64,000 bases of DNA from Pectinophora gossypiella (lineage: Eukaryota > Arthropoda > Insecta > Lepidoptera > Gelechiidae): assembly GCF_024362695.1 (NCBI RefSeq), contig NC_065405.1, positions 7,386,672-7,450,671 of the forward strand, read 5' to 3'. The notes under the pieces were generated by a model. It saw only the letters and a program-made list of their open reading frames with translations. It made no database searches and was not told the DNA's origin. Made by a program: the position numbers and the translations under genes. This document shows, one piece after another, positions 32,885-45,979 of this stretch (positions within the stretch are counted from its first letter, which is position 1; every line of letters begins with the position of its first letter).

Positions 32885-35800
32885 ACGTCTACACTCTTAG
32901 CAATAATCAATTTCAGATATTAATTGCTTGCTTTAGTCCCCGTAGAATGGTATGTGCAGTCGAACTAGTTTATTTTAGCGTGGCCAATAATGTTGGCGTA
33001 TTTGTCTCGTAAGTACGTATAACAACATGCTGCACACAATATAGGCACCTATCTATATCCAAGATATCACTAATGATGTAACCGGCGTCGTAATAAAATG
33101 CTCTAGGATTGAATACTTTCTTACAGGCATTAACTCGGCGTCTGCTTGCCGTCTCGGCGTGTCTATGATCCATAATAAACATTTTATTACGAATAAATTC
33201 CCTGCGTACTTATTTTACTTGACCGCTTTTATATCTTTCTTAGATTTCATACTCAGCTGTATTTCATTTTATTATATTCTAAAAAATAGAAATGTTAATA
33301 TGTAATAAACTAATCGTTTTTATAACTTCCTGTTATTATAGGTAAGTACGCTATTTTATTTTCATGAAGAGATTAATTTCGTCGTGTTGTACTTAAAATT
33401 AGTTTTTTTTAGAAAATATAAATTATAATTAATTAGTTTGGTACATTGAAAGAGAGAAGCACAAAGTTTTATTTAATTATTTAATAACATTTTTTCGTCA
33501 AATAACATGTTTTAAGGATTTTCTGCCAGTAATATCTTTTGTATTAAAATCTTTTTCTATTTTCCTCAATCGAAGGAAAATCCTTGGACGCAAGGACTTT
33601 CGTCTTGTTATATATTTTTTAAAGTCGTCTAATAACAATTGTTAGTGACAGATATATTTATCCGATCTATGTATCATGTGTGCTACGATTAGTACGTCAC
33701 GTTATTAATTATACGCCTGTGGCATGCATACAGGAGCGGTGATTCATACACAGCCGTACAAAACAGAATTCCTGAAGGAATATAGAATAAAGCCTTGAAT
33801 CATTTATTTATTATTTATTTATTTATTTTTACAGTTTTAAACCTCATACCATTACAGTAAAAACCAATTCGACTGAAACAAACACATATAAGACATAACA
33901 ATTATTACTATTGAACTAGAACAATAGCGAAATGCCACATCTGTGAATTTGGCCACCGAACAGCTGCCTGATATGCCTGATATGGATAAAAATATTCCTG
34001 TTGCTTATTATCCTGATACCTGCCGGTGTCGTAGAAGTACCTATGCGAGTGACTATCGAGTGACTATGCGAGTGCATATATGATGAGATGATCGTACACC
34101 TCATATCTATCTCTTTTTTACGAATGATTTACAGAAGCAAAAGCGGTGGTCGCCTAAGTTTATACGTGTGAATAAGGTGTGAATTTAAACAATTATGTAC
34201 GCAATAGGTACCTGTGAAATTAGCCTTTAACTCTTTATGTATGTTAAGGGATTTTTAGAGGGCCTCTTGGGATAAAACTTTGTTGGTTAAACAGTAAGTT
34301 TCGTTGTTAACGGCTGGCGCGTTTAAATGTTTGCTATCTTACCTTTAGATGGGGCGCGACGTGTGCTTGTGTAATTAAGGTAATATTAATTAGAAACGGC
34401 CCACTTGTGCCGTGAGACAGAGGTTTGTATGGAATTTTGATAGCTGGCTTTCATTTGCACCTCGCGGTGTAATATACACCCACACTTATAATGTAAGTGG
34501 GTCATCGTATGTTTTGTATTTACATAAAACTTTAAAAATATTTTATATACTTATATAAGTATCTTTTTTATTTTTTTATATCGATTTAGAAAAATAAATA
34601 ATTTATTTTTGTGTGACCAACTGTGAGGCGCTTAAATAGGTTATTTATGTTAAATTTATACGTCTTTCTTTCTATATATCTACCGTTTTCATAAGTACTT
34701 AAGTATATGATGTTTTCAATTGTGAAACGCTAATATTTCGCTTCCCCCAGCTCAGGATTCACGTGCGCGACATTCTAAGTAGGTTCATCCTTTGCTTGTA
34801 TAGAACGTGTGGAACTGAAATACAATCTTTGCTGAAAATTCTTTTACTTTCAAAAACATTAAAGGGTGAATTTTCAATATCGTAGAATATTTTGACTTCA
34901 GCAAATATCTGGTTTATCTTATGAGACGATGTTAACAAAATAACATAAGTTTACGACTATATCCCAATTGGGGTAGTCAGAGGTATCTACATCCATCGCA
35001 AGGTGAATTTGTTAAGCAACCACACTTCACCGAGGGTTCTGTTACACCGACGTGCTAGGTGAGCTGTATCGCCGTCTATAATGGTGACTCGTGGTGTGAT
35101 GTTATTCGTCTATGATGTTACTAACATTTGTAGCGCCTTCAAATTAGTCGTGTTGCTGTAATGTAAATCTATACAAAGTGTGCAGCGCGGCTGATGTGCG
35201 AAACGATCCCGACTCATCCCGCGTTTAATAATTAATGGCCCTTAACTTACTTGGAAATATATTCACATCCGGTGATCTGGAATTTAAATTCCGTCATGTC
35301 AAGTCTGTATCGCCCATCACGACTGCGCCAATTTAAAACTATTGTCATGATTACCGAACTACTTACGCTGCGAGTTCACACCCGGTACAAAATGTATTAA
35401 CCTTAATTTTTATTTGTATTAAAAATAATAATAAAAAAAAACTCTTTTTTGTCGGGTAGCTAATTAAAGATGACCGAGACAAATCTATGTTAAGTCACGA
35501 CAAAAATAAGTAATTATCATGAATTTACCCCGAACAGGCTTATTTAAAATGATACCTAAATAAACTTATTATCGCCGGCATTCCTGAAAAAATTAAATAC
35601 ACGTAATTAGAGTAACTCATTGTATTTTTGTTTCTGCGTCCACATGCAATCTAGTGATTTATAATACTCACTTAAAATTGTAACGTTTCATTTGCAAAGT
35701 TGATAAAAGTGTTAAGTTTCAAAACTGCTTAAAAGTGGTAGTTATTAACGTAATATTTATCTTTATTAGTAAGTACCTAATTATACACGACTGACCTCAT

Positions 35801-37735
35801 TGAGGTTAACATAATATTTTATATTATTTTTTATGATAGTAACATAACTTGCTTCTTTTTTGAAGTCTGTTAAAATACTGTTATTTACAAAAAAGAACTG
35901 AAAGAGATTGCTTGTAGTTCTTCTGATTCTTGAGATAAATGTAAATTTTAAATGCTTACAAATATTTCTATTTTGCATTCATGGGTATTTATAAACATGG
36001 TCATAATAAGCATTATAGTGCATATGCATGAATCGAAAAAACTGTGCAAAAATATGTTTATAGGTCGAGATAAAGGATATAGGACGACATCCTGATCAGG
36101 TACATGAACGTCGTAGGCAAGTTTCAATGGCTTCCACCTGTAATTTGTTTTTATGATACGTCCAACAAGGGCTGTAACCAAGAGGCTATCTCCAGGCATC
36201 AAGTGACACTAATGTTGCTTTGTCCTTCCTTGTGGGACCCTACTTACACCCTACTTTCTCCTCCGCTAATGTTCATTCTGGATCGGTAAACATTTTACCC
36301 GATACGTTAATATAATTTTCATTGTTTAACTGTTCTTGACACACGTCCCAATTATGATGGAGAGGTGAATTTTCTCCACCGTCAAGACTGCGAGGAAGGA
36401 AGTTCGATATTATAAATTATAATTCAAATGGAATTAATTAGCCTGATGCTACTTGAGAAACATTATAACGGGAAAGTCTACCAACGTTACCGCTCATTTT
36501 GAAATTGATAATATTTATAACAGTCTTAGCAGAAATAACGTGTAATCTCAGCTGAATGGTATGTAAATTTAGACGTCTTTAGCTTTGTATAAATTTGTGG
36601 CTTAATTATAAGTAAGTACATTGAGTGCGAGTCCTGTTTGTTCGCGGTGTTTAGAGGAAAGGAACCAACATCGTCATTAAGACGTCATTAACAACTCTCC
36701 ACGTCTGAGGCAGGATTTCCTGCGGCATGCCTCGCGCCTCGCGCCTCGCGTCTCCCGCCTTCGCCTCGCACCCTCGCCTCGCACCCTCGCCTCGCGTCCC
36801 ATCCTCACACTTCTGAGCCTCGGGCAGTGAGCAAATAGCATGATAATCCTACCAAACAACCTAAAACACGGGACTAATCACGATTAGCAATTAAAATATA
36901 ACGGAACATATAATTTATTTGCAGGCTTTATTCGAGGTTCCGTGTCATTATTATTGATTACATTATAATTTGTTGTTATTCAATCGTTATATTTATAGAG
37001 GGGTAATATAGCTACGAGTTGGTAAATATTTACAAATACCAAATACACAATGTGGCAAGGTTATTCAGTGATTTATAAAGAAGAGGGATTGATGAATTGA
37101 AATGGTAAAAGGAAGAAGCGGGATCTGGATAGATACTGGAAAAGAATCTTCAGATTCAGGGCTTAGGAGTAACTCAAAGAGCATTCAAATTGTTTATTTG
37201 TATTAAATAAGCAATGGAGACTACTCATTCATTCAACAGAAAATTAAAACAAGGGGTTTAATTAAAATTATCCACGTAGATTTCAAAGTTGTATTAACTA
37301 ATGAAAAAATACAATCATTTACTAAGTTCTTTCGACGAGTTAGATACTCTGTCGTATCCAGAAAATGGATCGTAGAGTACTGCACACAATGTAGGTTTGT
37401 AATGAAAAGTCTAGGTAATCTTATTTAAGTCTATTAGCTTTTATTGTACCACTGATAAGCAAAAAGGATCGAAAGGAGTCCATCCCTCTATGATTCTCTG
37501 TGCTTTCTTTAGAAACTCAGGAAGGCTTTTCACTGCGTCGTTTGTGCTTCGATCTCCTTTTTCTTCCGTCTTATCTCTAGGCAGCGGATTCTGTTATGAA
37601 TCAACATTAAATTTAATATCAAATCAATAAAACTTTGCCTCACATAGAATAATAATACAATAATAATAGAACGTAACAATACAACGAATAAAACTATTGA
37701 TAGCAAGAATAATTAATATTTTATTTTATATTAAT
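32885..37735. other. Intergenic, about 4.8 kb, no gene recognised
   Basis: AT-rich DNA. Local items: a tttattta run at 33800-33835; a segment at 34955-35050 (tatatcccaattggggtagt) that recurs at 42.0 kb and, diverged, at 60.7 kb; and a GC-rich minisatellite at 36728-36800. Frames at 35948-36202 and 36104-36289 overlap on opposite strands and show no family motif. Confidence 0.4.
36728..36800. repeat. Short GC-rich minisatellite
   Basis: Repeats of tcgcgcc and tcgcctcgcaccc units in an otherwise AT-rich region. Confidence 0.65.
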
Positions 37736-38239
37736 ATACTAGCTTTTGCCCGCGACTTCGTCCGCGTGGCGTGTTATAAGAGAGAGATCTTTGTGTGTGT
37801 GGGAGTGCATATCAAATTTCAAGCATCTAACTTATGCAGTTTAGATTTTTTCATACAATTTTTTTCCCAATAACTCCCATTTTTCAAAATACAGCCAAAA
37901 ATAAACTTTATATTTACTAAGGTATGCATGCATGCTAGATTGAATCAATTGATTGAATTGATTTTTTTTTAATTGATTGTTCATTGAGTTTTAATTTTAA
38001 TACACACTTCCTCTCTTCCCTTCAACGTTGCTGTGCCCTACAGGGTCCATGTTTTATTTCCTATGCCTATGTAACACCCCATTGTACTGCATGGAATGCA
38101 ATAAATAATTTAATTGAATTGAATTGAAAACATCTCTCTTACGCGGTTTCGATTTTTTCAAACAAATGTTTTTTTCCCGCTAACTCCCGTTTCCGTGGGA
38201 ATTTTGCAATATCCTGTTGCAACTAAGGTTTAAGTTAAC

Positions 38240-41190
38240 TAAGGTACCTGCATGCCAAATTTCAAGCGTCTAACTTAAGCGGTTTAGATTTTTCATACAA
38301 AAGGATTTTCCCGCTAATTTCCGTTCCCGTGGGAATTCCGGGAATTCCTTTCTTAGTGCACCTCTACGGTACCTAAGCTATGTCCCTTCCAAATTTCAAA
38401 TGCCTACATTTAGCCGTTCAGGCTATGCGTTGATATGTCAGTCACTGAGTCAGTCAGTTTCTCCTTTTATTTAGATTTGATTTTTTCATACAAATGTTTT
38501 TTCCCGCTAACTACCGTTCCCGTGGGAATTTTGTAATATCCTGTTGCAACTAAGCTTTAAGTTTACTAAAGTACCTGCATGCCAAAGGGTATAGCGAGGT
38601 AAGGAAGACGAAATGGCCCCCATGGCCCATGACGGAATTATCATTTGTATTGGTATTGGCACTCTAAAAGAATACGAAATGTAAGGTCGTTGACCCCTGA
38701 CCTTGACCTGTCTTTGAGATATTCGAGAAAGTTCGTACGCGCGCCGAGTTTTTTCAAAATTTTTTTTCCGAAAAACTATAAAAGCTAGAAGGATGGGACC
38801 AATTGCGTATAATTAGGGATACTTTGAAAAATATTCTGAATTTTTTTCAGAGTTCTGGTGAAATGACAACTGTGCAAAATAATTAAACAAAATATAAATA
38901 TATTTTTTTAGTACTGTTCTATTATGTTTACCGCGCCAAAAAAAATATATAATACTCTTTGATTTATATACTTACACCACACAAAAACTGATTAAAATCA
39001 AAGAGGCGCTTCTTGAGTAATTATGAATTTACTTAGTGTGCGTACGGCTGGTAGGAACTAATTAAAGAGGTCGTTTTTAGATTAATTATTATAATTACAT
39101 GTTAAACAGAATTTTAATCATCATCATCACTATTTTCATTTATTACAACATTGATTGCATCATTTGAAAATATTTTCGACAGAATTTCAGCAGGACGTAA
39201 AATGCGAGATAGATATCTCGCATGAGCTAAATAATATAATTATTACACTTGCGATATATGAAAATCGACTTGCGAAAATCGTATTTTGGGCAAAAGAAAA
39301 CCCATTTATGCAAACTGTTTACAATCTGTACTACGAACGGGTTTATAGTTGATTTTGCTGGGCCAATTTATGGTACGGAAAATGATGCCACTATTTTGAA
39401 GAAAGTGCTACAGGATGCTAAACTTAAAACTCTAGTTCGTAGTACAAATTGTAAACGGTTTGCATAAATGGGTTTTCTTTTGCCCAAAATACGATTTTCG
39501 CAAGTCGATTTTCATATGCCGCAAGTGTAATAATTATATTACTTAGCTCATGCACGATATCTATCTCGCATTTTACGTCCTGCTGAAATTCTGTCGAAAA
39601 TATTTTCAAATGATGCAGTCAATGTTGTAATAAATGAAAACAGTGATGATGATGATTAAAATTATGTTTAACATGTAATTATAATAATTAATCTAAAAAC
39701 GACCTCTTTAATTAGTTCCTACCAGCCGTACGCACACTAAGTAAATTCATAATTACTCAAGAAGCGCCTCTTTGATTTTAATCAGTTTTTGTGTGGTGTA
39801 AGTATATAAATCAAAGAGTATTATGTATTTTTTTTGGCGCGGTAAACATAATAGAACAGTACTAAAAAAATATATTTATATTTTGTTTAATTATTTTGCA
39901 CAGTTGTCATTTCACCAGAACTCTGAAAAAAATTCAGAATATTTTTCAAAGTATCCCTAATTATACGCAATTGGTCCCATCCTTCTAGCTTTTATAGTTT
40001 TTCGGAAAAAAAATTTTGAAAAAACTCGGCGCGCGTACGAACTTTCTCGAATATCTCAAAGACAGGTCAAGGTCAGGGGTCAACGACCTTACATTTCGTA
40101 TTCTTTTAGAGTGCCAATACCAGTACAAATGATAATTCCGTCATGGGCCATGGGGGCCATTTCGTCTTCCTTACCTCGCTATACCCTTTCAAACGTCTAA
40201 CTTGAGTGGTTTAGATTTTTCATACAAAAGGATTTTCCCGCTAATTCCCGTTCCCGTGGGAATTTCGGGAATTCCTTTCTTAGTACACCTCTACGGTGTC
40301 TAAGGTACCTGCGTGCCAAATTTTAAACATCTTACTTGAATGGTTTAGATTTTTCATACAAAAGGATTTTCCCGTTAATTCCCGTTCCCGTGGGAATTTC
40401 GGGAATTCCTTTCTTAGTGCACCTCCACGGTACCTAAGGTACCTGCATAACAAATTTCAATTGTCTAACTTGAATGGTTTAGATTTTTCATACAAAAGGA
40501 TTTTCCCGCTAATTCCCGTTCTTGTGAGAATTTCGGGAATTCCTTTCTTAGTGCACCTCCACGGTACCTAAGGTATCTGCATGCTAAATTTCAAATGTCT
40601 AACTTGAGTGGTTTAGATTTTTCATACAAAAGGTATTTCCCGCTAATTCCCGTTCCCGTGAGAATTTTGGGAATTCCTTTCTTAGTGCACCTCTACGGTA
40701 CCTATGGTACCTGCATGCCAAATTTCAAACGTCTAACTTGAGTGGTTTAGATTTTTCATACAAAAGGATTTTCCCGCTAATTCCCGTTCCCGTGGGAATT
40801 TCGGGAATTCCTTTCTTAGTACACCTCTACGGTATCTAAGGTACCTGCATGACAAATTTCAAACATCTAACTTGAATGGTTTAGATTTTTCATACAAAAA
40901 TATTTTTCCGCTAATTCCCGTTCCCGTGGGAATTTCGGGAATTCCTTTCTTAGTGCACCTCTACGTTATCTAAGGTACCTGCATGCCAAATTTCAAAAGT
41001 CTAACTTGAGTGGTTTAGATTTTTCATACAAAAGGATTTTCCCGCTAATTCCCGTTCCCGTAGGAATTTCGGGAATTCCTTTCTTAGTGCACCTCTACGG
41101 TATCTAAGGTACCTGCATGCCAAATTTCAAACGTCTAACTTGAGTGGTTTAGATTTTTCATACAAAAGGATTTCCCTTCACTACTCTGCT
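38240..41190 (+). repeat. 134-bp tandem repeat array (interrupted)
   Basis: On the right side the motif ttagatttttcatac starts at 40211, 40345, 40479, 40613, 40747, 40881, 41015 and 41149, an exact 134-bp period over eight units. Each unit holds a palindrome-like ccgtgggaatttcgggaatt. Left-side units (38240-38590) are fewer and more diverged. Open frames here are a by-product of the period. Confidence 0.9.
38587..40196. mobile_element. 1.6-kb foldback element with about 750-bp inverted arms
   Basis: Left arm 38587-39337 and right arm 39435-40196 are reverse complements with scattered differences; a 97-base spacer lies between. Ends are gggtatagcgaggtaaggaa and the inverse. The spacer continues a frame reading DFAGPIYGTENDATILKKVL, which resembles the catalytic region of PIF/Harbinger-like DDE transposases; this is a weak likeness. 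The arms show short broken frames (HELNNIIITLA). The element sits inside one unit of the 134-bp array. Confidence 0.85.
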
Positions 41191-41305
41191 CCTATTGATT
41201 GTAGCGTGATGAAAAGTATACTATGACCTGTCCAGGAGTGTGAAGAATAATTGTACCAAGTTTCATTAAAATCCGTCCAGTAGTTTTTGTTTCTATAAGG
41301 AACAT

Positions 41306-41306
<1 letters not shown>

Positions 41307-41360
<54 letters not shown>
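41307..41360. repeat. (CAGA)n microsatellite
   Basis: About 13 uninterrupted CAGA units within the composite repeat. Confidence 0.95.
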
Positions 41361-41362
<2 letters not shown>

Positions 41363-41509
41363 AATTTTACTGATTGCATTTTTGGCATCAGTATCGATCA
41401 CTTATCACCCCCTGATAGTTATTTTGAAAAAATATTTAATGTACAGAATTGACCTCTCTACAGATTTATTATAAGTATAGATAATTTTATTTTATATAGA
41501 CTTTTAATC

Positions 41510-41640
41510 AAATCGAATCAAATCAAATATATTTTATTGCACAGAACTAAAATTTCAACAATCAGACATAACACATGAAAACAGTACAATTTGGACGGCC
41601 TTATTGCTCTAGAGCAATTTCTTCCAGGCAACCACCAAAA
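41510..41640 (-). repeat. Retroposon end (tttattgcacagaac type)
   Basis: Shares tattttattgcacagaacta and agacataacacatgaaaaca with 26.6 kb, and the gctctagagcaatttcttcc part with 61.5 kb. Confidence 0.6.
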
Positions 41641-42120
41641 GGAAACAAACATTTGCAAACAACTTACTACTATTTGAAATTTACATTAATGTAAGTACTT
41701 ACTTACCTATGATATAAGAGCAGGGTAGGTAGGTTTATCTTCTGTAATATTACGTTTTGTTTCATTTCATCAGACATCTTAGTTATTCGCAAAGTTTAAA
41801 AATGGAAAAGTGAATTGATATATAATAGTTAATCCCCTAAAGGTAAGTCCTAAATAGATCATTAATTTTCAATTTTGTGTGAGTACGATTAAAAGCATAT
41901 TGAATAATATCTATTAAGAGCGTTTATGGATTGCATCCGATTCGAATCTGATTCGAGTCCGTGAGTTCGTTCCAAAGAGGTCGTACTACTATTTGTATGG
42001 TAGTTTGCGCGTCATGTAGCCTCACGACTATGACCCAATTGGGGTAGTCATCATCATAGGTACATTCATCGTAAGATGAACTAAGTACCGACACCTCACC
42101 GAGTTTTCTTAGACCAATGC

Positions 42121-42400
42121 TGCTGTTTACAATTCAAGTTTACGCGCTACATCCGATATTCGTCATCAGATTTCTCTAACTAGTTTTCTACTATCGAGCG
42201 GACTCGGATCGGATTCATATCGGATATACTGTAATGTGGATATACTCGGAGAAATATTTTGCATTGGTCTAAATCAATGATGTTTATAATGCAAGTTTAC
42301 GCGCTACATCCGATATTCGTCATCCGATTTTTCTAACTAATTTTCTAATATCGAGCGGACTCGGATCGGATTTGTATCGGATGTACTCTAACCATTGATG
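42121..42400 (+). repeat. Two-unit tandem duplication, about 160 bp per unit
   Basis: tttacgcgctacatccgata and atcgagcggactcggatcgg occur at about 42138/42195 and again at about 42298/42352 with few differences. Confidence 0.85.
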
Positions 42401-42555
42401 CATCGGAAATTCAAATTCAAATCATTTATTGTGAAAAAGAATTCCTTAATTTTTTGTTTATTCATATAAAAGGTTTGAATGTCATTGGATAATTTAAGTC
42501 ACTAGCGACATGAATCAAGAAATATTGCTGAATATTATGTTTTGGTTATTTTTAG

Positions 42556-42748
42556 TTTTCCCAAAAAGTGCAACGATTTCCTGTGGATATTGGGAATCGA
42601 GAAGCTTGATCCACGTATCTCATGTTCTAAAAGTAACTTTAGCCCAATCCATGAAGTGGAATTGGCTATGAAGGACTGTCAGTTTCATCGTACAGAAGAC
42701 ACATTGAGGTGCGCTCGTCATGTGGTTCTTGTCTATGTCAAGTACTGA
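42556..42748 (+). pseudogene. THAP second-exon remnant
   Basis: After tttttag the frame reads FPKKCNDFLWILGIEKLDPR, then ISCSKSNFSP. This matches the core of a THAP domain (Phe-Pro-Lys, Trp in the helix, CSKxxF), but the final zinc-binding His of Cys-x2-His reads Ser. The acceptor phase is the same as in the intact THAP gene at 11.3 kb. No first exon was found upstream and the C-terminal part has no motif. It is probably a dead fragment. Confidence 0.5.
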
Positions 42749-42899
42749 ACTGACGTTTGTTAGCGTCGACGTTTGGTGTTAGAAAATCTTACCTAAGCAG
42801 CTAAAGGCGCATATGTATGTCTGTATGTATATATTTATTTGTTTATGGTATATTTTAGTTAAGTTAGTAACATTATATGTTTATTGCGCCATCCCGCGC

Positions 42900-43040
42900 T
42901 GTAATGTATAAACAATTAAACATCTTTCAACCTAAGGTTGACTGGCAGAAATAGCTATTTAGCAATAAGGCCGCCTATTGTGCTTACTTTTATTCGTATG
43001 TATATGTTTTGTACAATAAATAATTATTGATTGATTGATG
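42900..43040 (+). repeat. LINE 3' tail (caataaataattattgattg type)
   Basis: gcaataaggccgcctattgt followed by tttgtacaataaataattat and a gatt run, a retroelement 3' end on the plus strand. Its inverse relatives are at 26.6, 41.5 and 61.5 kb. Confidence 0.55.
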
Positions 43041-43044
43041 GAAG

Positions 43045-45240
43045 GCGCATCCAAAAGGACTGAGCATGTCACGATATCATCAAGCATCAGTCAAACATGC
43101 AAACTTTGCCACTGTTAACAATGCGTAGGTCTTAAGTGAGTTTAGATTTAAAAACTGATTAAATTGCCAGCTTGAATATATAAAGCTAAACCCGATATGA
43201 AGTTTGATGCGATCTTGATTAATGATGCATAAATGGCAATCCGCCACTGGTATTGGGAGGATGTGTCGTAGATGGCACCTCCGCCTGAAGAAGGAAATTG
43301 GCTGGAAATGCGAATTCTAATCTAAGCAGGCAATATTCGAAGACCATCAACGATACAACCTCTAGTCTCCTAATTACAGATGAACGAGTTCTCTCAACTC
43401 AACATTTCTGACTAATAGATCAGATATATGATGCCGCTCGTTAAAGACCAATCGCGAGCAACTGCTTCCGTGACCTTTCGAAGTTTTTGGAATCTTGAAT
43501 GAGCTAATTAGAATGCAGCTTTCCGCTTTTTTCAACGCCCTTGCCTTCTTAGTTAGTTGACAGGTTGAATTCGATGTGAAAATAATCAAACATTAGGTGT
43601 CTGTTTGGTTATATCGTCGATGTCGAAGGCCGACCTCGCTTCCTTCTTTAATTGATGTAAATCTTAATCTACGGATCGACTATTTTCAACCAATTGGAAC
43701 AGCCAAACTAATTCAATAAAGCTCATCCATTAAGTTCTGAATGTCCAGCATTTCTTAACTTAATGTAATTTACGAAAGAAGACAATTTTATTCAAAACAT
43801 GTTTGTTGAAATATTCTGGCCAGAAATTAAAGAAACATTATAGATTTTTTACGCTGGCCTGTGATAAAATACATTAATGTGAATATTAGCACTAAAGTAT
43901 ACGTAAGGAACCCACTGAATATATCTATAAATATAATATAGTTAATATTAAGTACGCTATTGAATGTAACATAAGTTTGTATTTATTTATATAGACAATA
44001 ATGACGAAATGGGATCTTCTGATATATAATTCTTATAGGAATACAGAGTATAGGTATTCGACGTTGAAACAGCACTATCAATCATTGTATGATTGCGTCC
44101 CTATTGTTGCTAGGAATCGACTTTTTGGAACACGGCAACAAAGGAAATATGTCTACACAACTATCCCGATCTATTTTGATTAGGTAATATTTACATTCAA
44201 GAGGTATACGTAGCGAATCGTGTGATATAAGTAGGGTAAATTCCTATTTTTCTGATGGGCTGGGAGTATGCGATATGCTGACAACCTTTCACCATACGAT
44301 TCACCATATTCGTCTTAGGAGCTCAATATACCTACCAAGTGTGGTTACATGTTGTCTTCTAATCCGGGGGGTTCCACACAAAATTCTCGGCTAAGTAAAT
44401 TAAATTCAACTTTTGGGGTTATGTATACGTTTTACAATAAATTTAATAAATTTAATAATAAATTTATACAATAATTTTGTGAAGCTTGCTTTATATAAAA
44501 GATAAATGATTATCTAAAAATGATAAAAATGGCTAGTATTATGTGTTTCTCTAGTTATTAAATAACTTGTAATGTATACCTACATTGATTTAAAACATAT
44601 GTTGCTGTTGCAAGTTCTTATCCTTTCTTCTCCTCAGCCATAACGCCTTGCGAAATGACGTAGATTCAAAAATTTTAATTTGACCCAAATCATCAAGTTT
44701 ATCTATGATAATTACGTTGAAAAAATGATTCTGTTTCAAATGTCAAATAGCAATATTGCTTTTTTAGATGAATTGTCTATCTTTAGTTCTTTCCCAAGGT
44801 CTGATCTGTTCTTGTACCGAATGGTTTAGTAGTTTCGGCAGGTAACAGACAGACAGCTACTTTTGCATTTATAATTATTAGTAGGGATTAAAAACGACGA
44901 GAGTCTAAATAGGCGCTTATCTAAGAATGGAAGCAGAAATAATTGCGCAACTTAGAACAACAATGCGATATTTTAATAACAGAGATCGATAGTCGATGTT
45001 GGCTTTTGTTATTACTTTATTAATAGACATTATTAAAATACCTATATTGTTATTTGTGATTTGTGAAGATCTAATAAAAATCTGGCTCATGGTTTGCGAA
45101 CTCTAAGAAACGTTTTCATGCGTCTCATTTGTCTCCAAAATCTCATTTTTGGGTAATTAGGTAATAGTACAAAGGTCGTAAAGAAACTATTTAGTCCTTG
45201 TCATACAATACATAAATGATAATTATAGAGAAACAAGTAA
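43045..45240. other. Intergenic, no gene recognised
   Basis: About 2.2 kb. Frames at 43374-43589 (minus) and 44001-44183 (plus) have no recognisable motif and no splice context. Possibly old TE debris at 43050-43600. Confidence 0.4.
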
Positions 45241-45264
45241 TCCACCCTTACTGTACCGAGAACT

Positions 45265-45460
45265 AAGGCAGATCATTTTGCTCATGATTCTGAGTTGATA
45301 TCAAGTGGAATTTCCTGTCGACAAATTAAAGATTAAGTGTGTTTTTTTTAAATTATTTTCAGTTCCATACTTTTGAAACTATAAATTCCGCTTGATATCA
45401 ACTCAGAATCATGGTCAGAATCATCACCCAAAGTTTTCGTTTCGGTGGCACTAACGCTGT
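45265..45460. mobile_element. Palindromic MITE, copy 4 (left end eroded)
   Basis: Arms tgattctgagttgatatcaa and ttgatatcaactcagaatca are intact. The left terminal repeat is lost and the right one (ggtggcactaacgctgta) has diverged. Confidence 0.75.
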
Positions 45461-45979
45461 ATATATATATTTACTGTGGGTACGTAAATACGATGAGGAA
45501 AACTACTTAAGTACGTGAGACGAATTCATTAATACGGGACTATGTTCCAAGTCTCGCAATATCTAATAAGTAATTACTTAAGTATTTATTTTAATTCATT
45601 ATTTACAATAAGTCACGTGTTTCCGTTCATATTATCCAGAAACAAAGTTCATTAGTTATTCCAGGGCTTTGTCTCCGATTTCTGTTATTTTTTTTTATTT
45701 ACAACACACAATAATAAACATGGTTTTGGTGACTAATGGTTTTATTCCATTAGAATATTGTACTTAGTTGTGTAGGTACATACGTGACACCCATGTTAAC
45801 ACTACAACGCTGTTTGGGCTAGCTTTAAAAAAACATAAGTCGGACACACACGAAATGGGTTAAGTGCGTACGTACCTGCTAGTGTGGACTCATATTTATA
45901 TAATTCATGGTGGCCTTACTGAATATACTTCTTCGTATTTCCCCTTTTATATTTCAGTAAAATTAGTCGAGTAACAATC

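Larger units (their letters stand above)
37735..41485. mobile_element. Composite interspersed repeat with internal tandem array and nested foldback
   Basis: The left end is actagcttttgcccgcgact and the right end is ttattataagtatagat. The 14-base sequence attttattttatat occurs on both flanks (37719-37732 and about 41484-41497), a possible target-site duplication, though low in complexity. The right part (aagtttcattaaaatccgtc, a CAGA microsatellite, gcatcagtatcgatca) resembles the 3' end of RTE-type or related retroposons of insects. Within it lies a 134-bp array, interrupted by a 1.6-kb foldback. A retroelement tail (caataaataatttaattgaa at 38100) is also embedded. Family is inferred, not searched. 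Confidence 0.55.

Noticed and set aside
36677..36859. Arg-rich 60-codon minus-strand frame
   Set aside because: Produced by the GC-rich minisatellite at 36728-36800.
40296..40571. 91-codon open frame on the plus strand
   Set aside because: It lies wholly inside the 134-bp array; the repeated peptide pattern follows from the DNA period, not from a gene.
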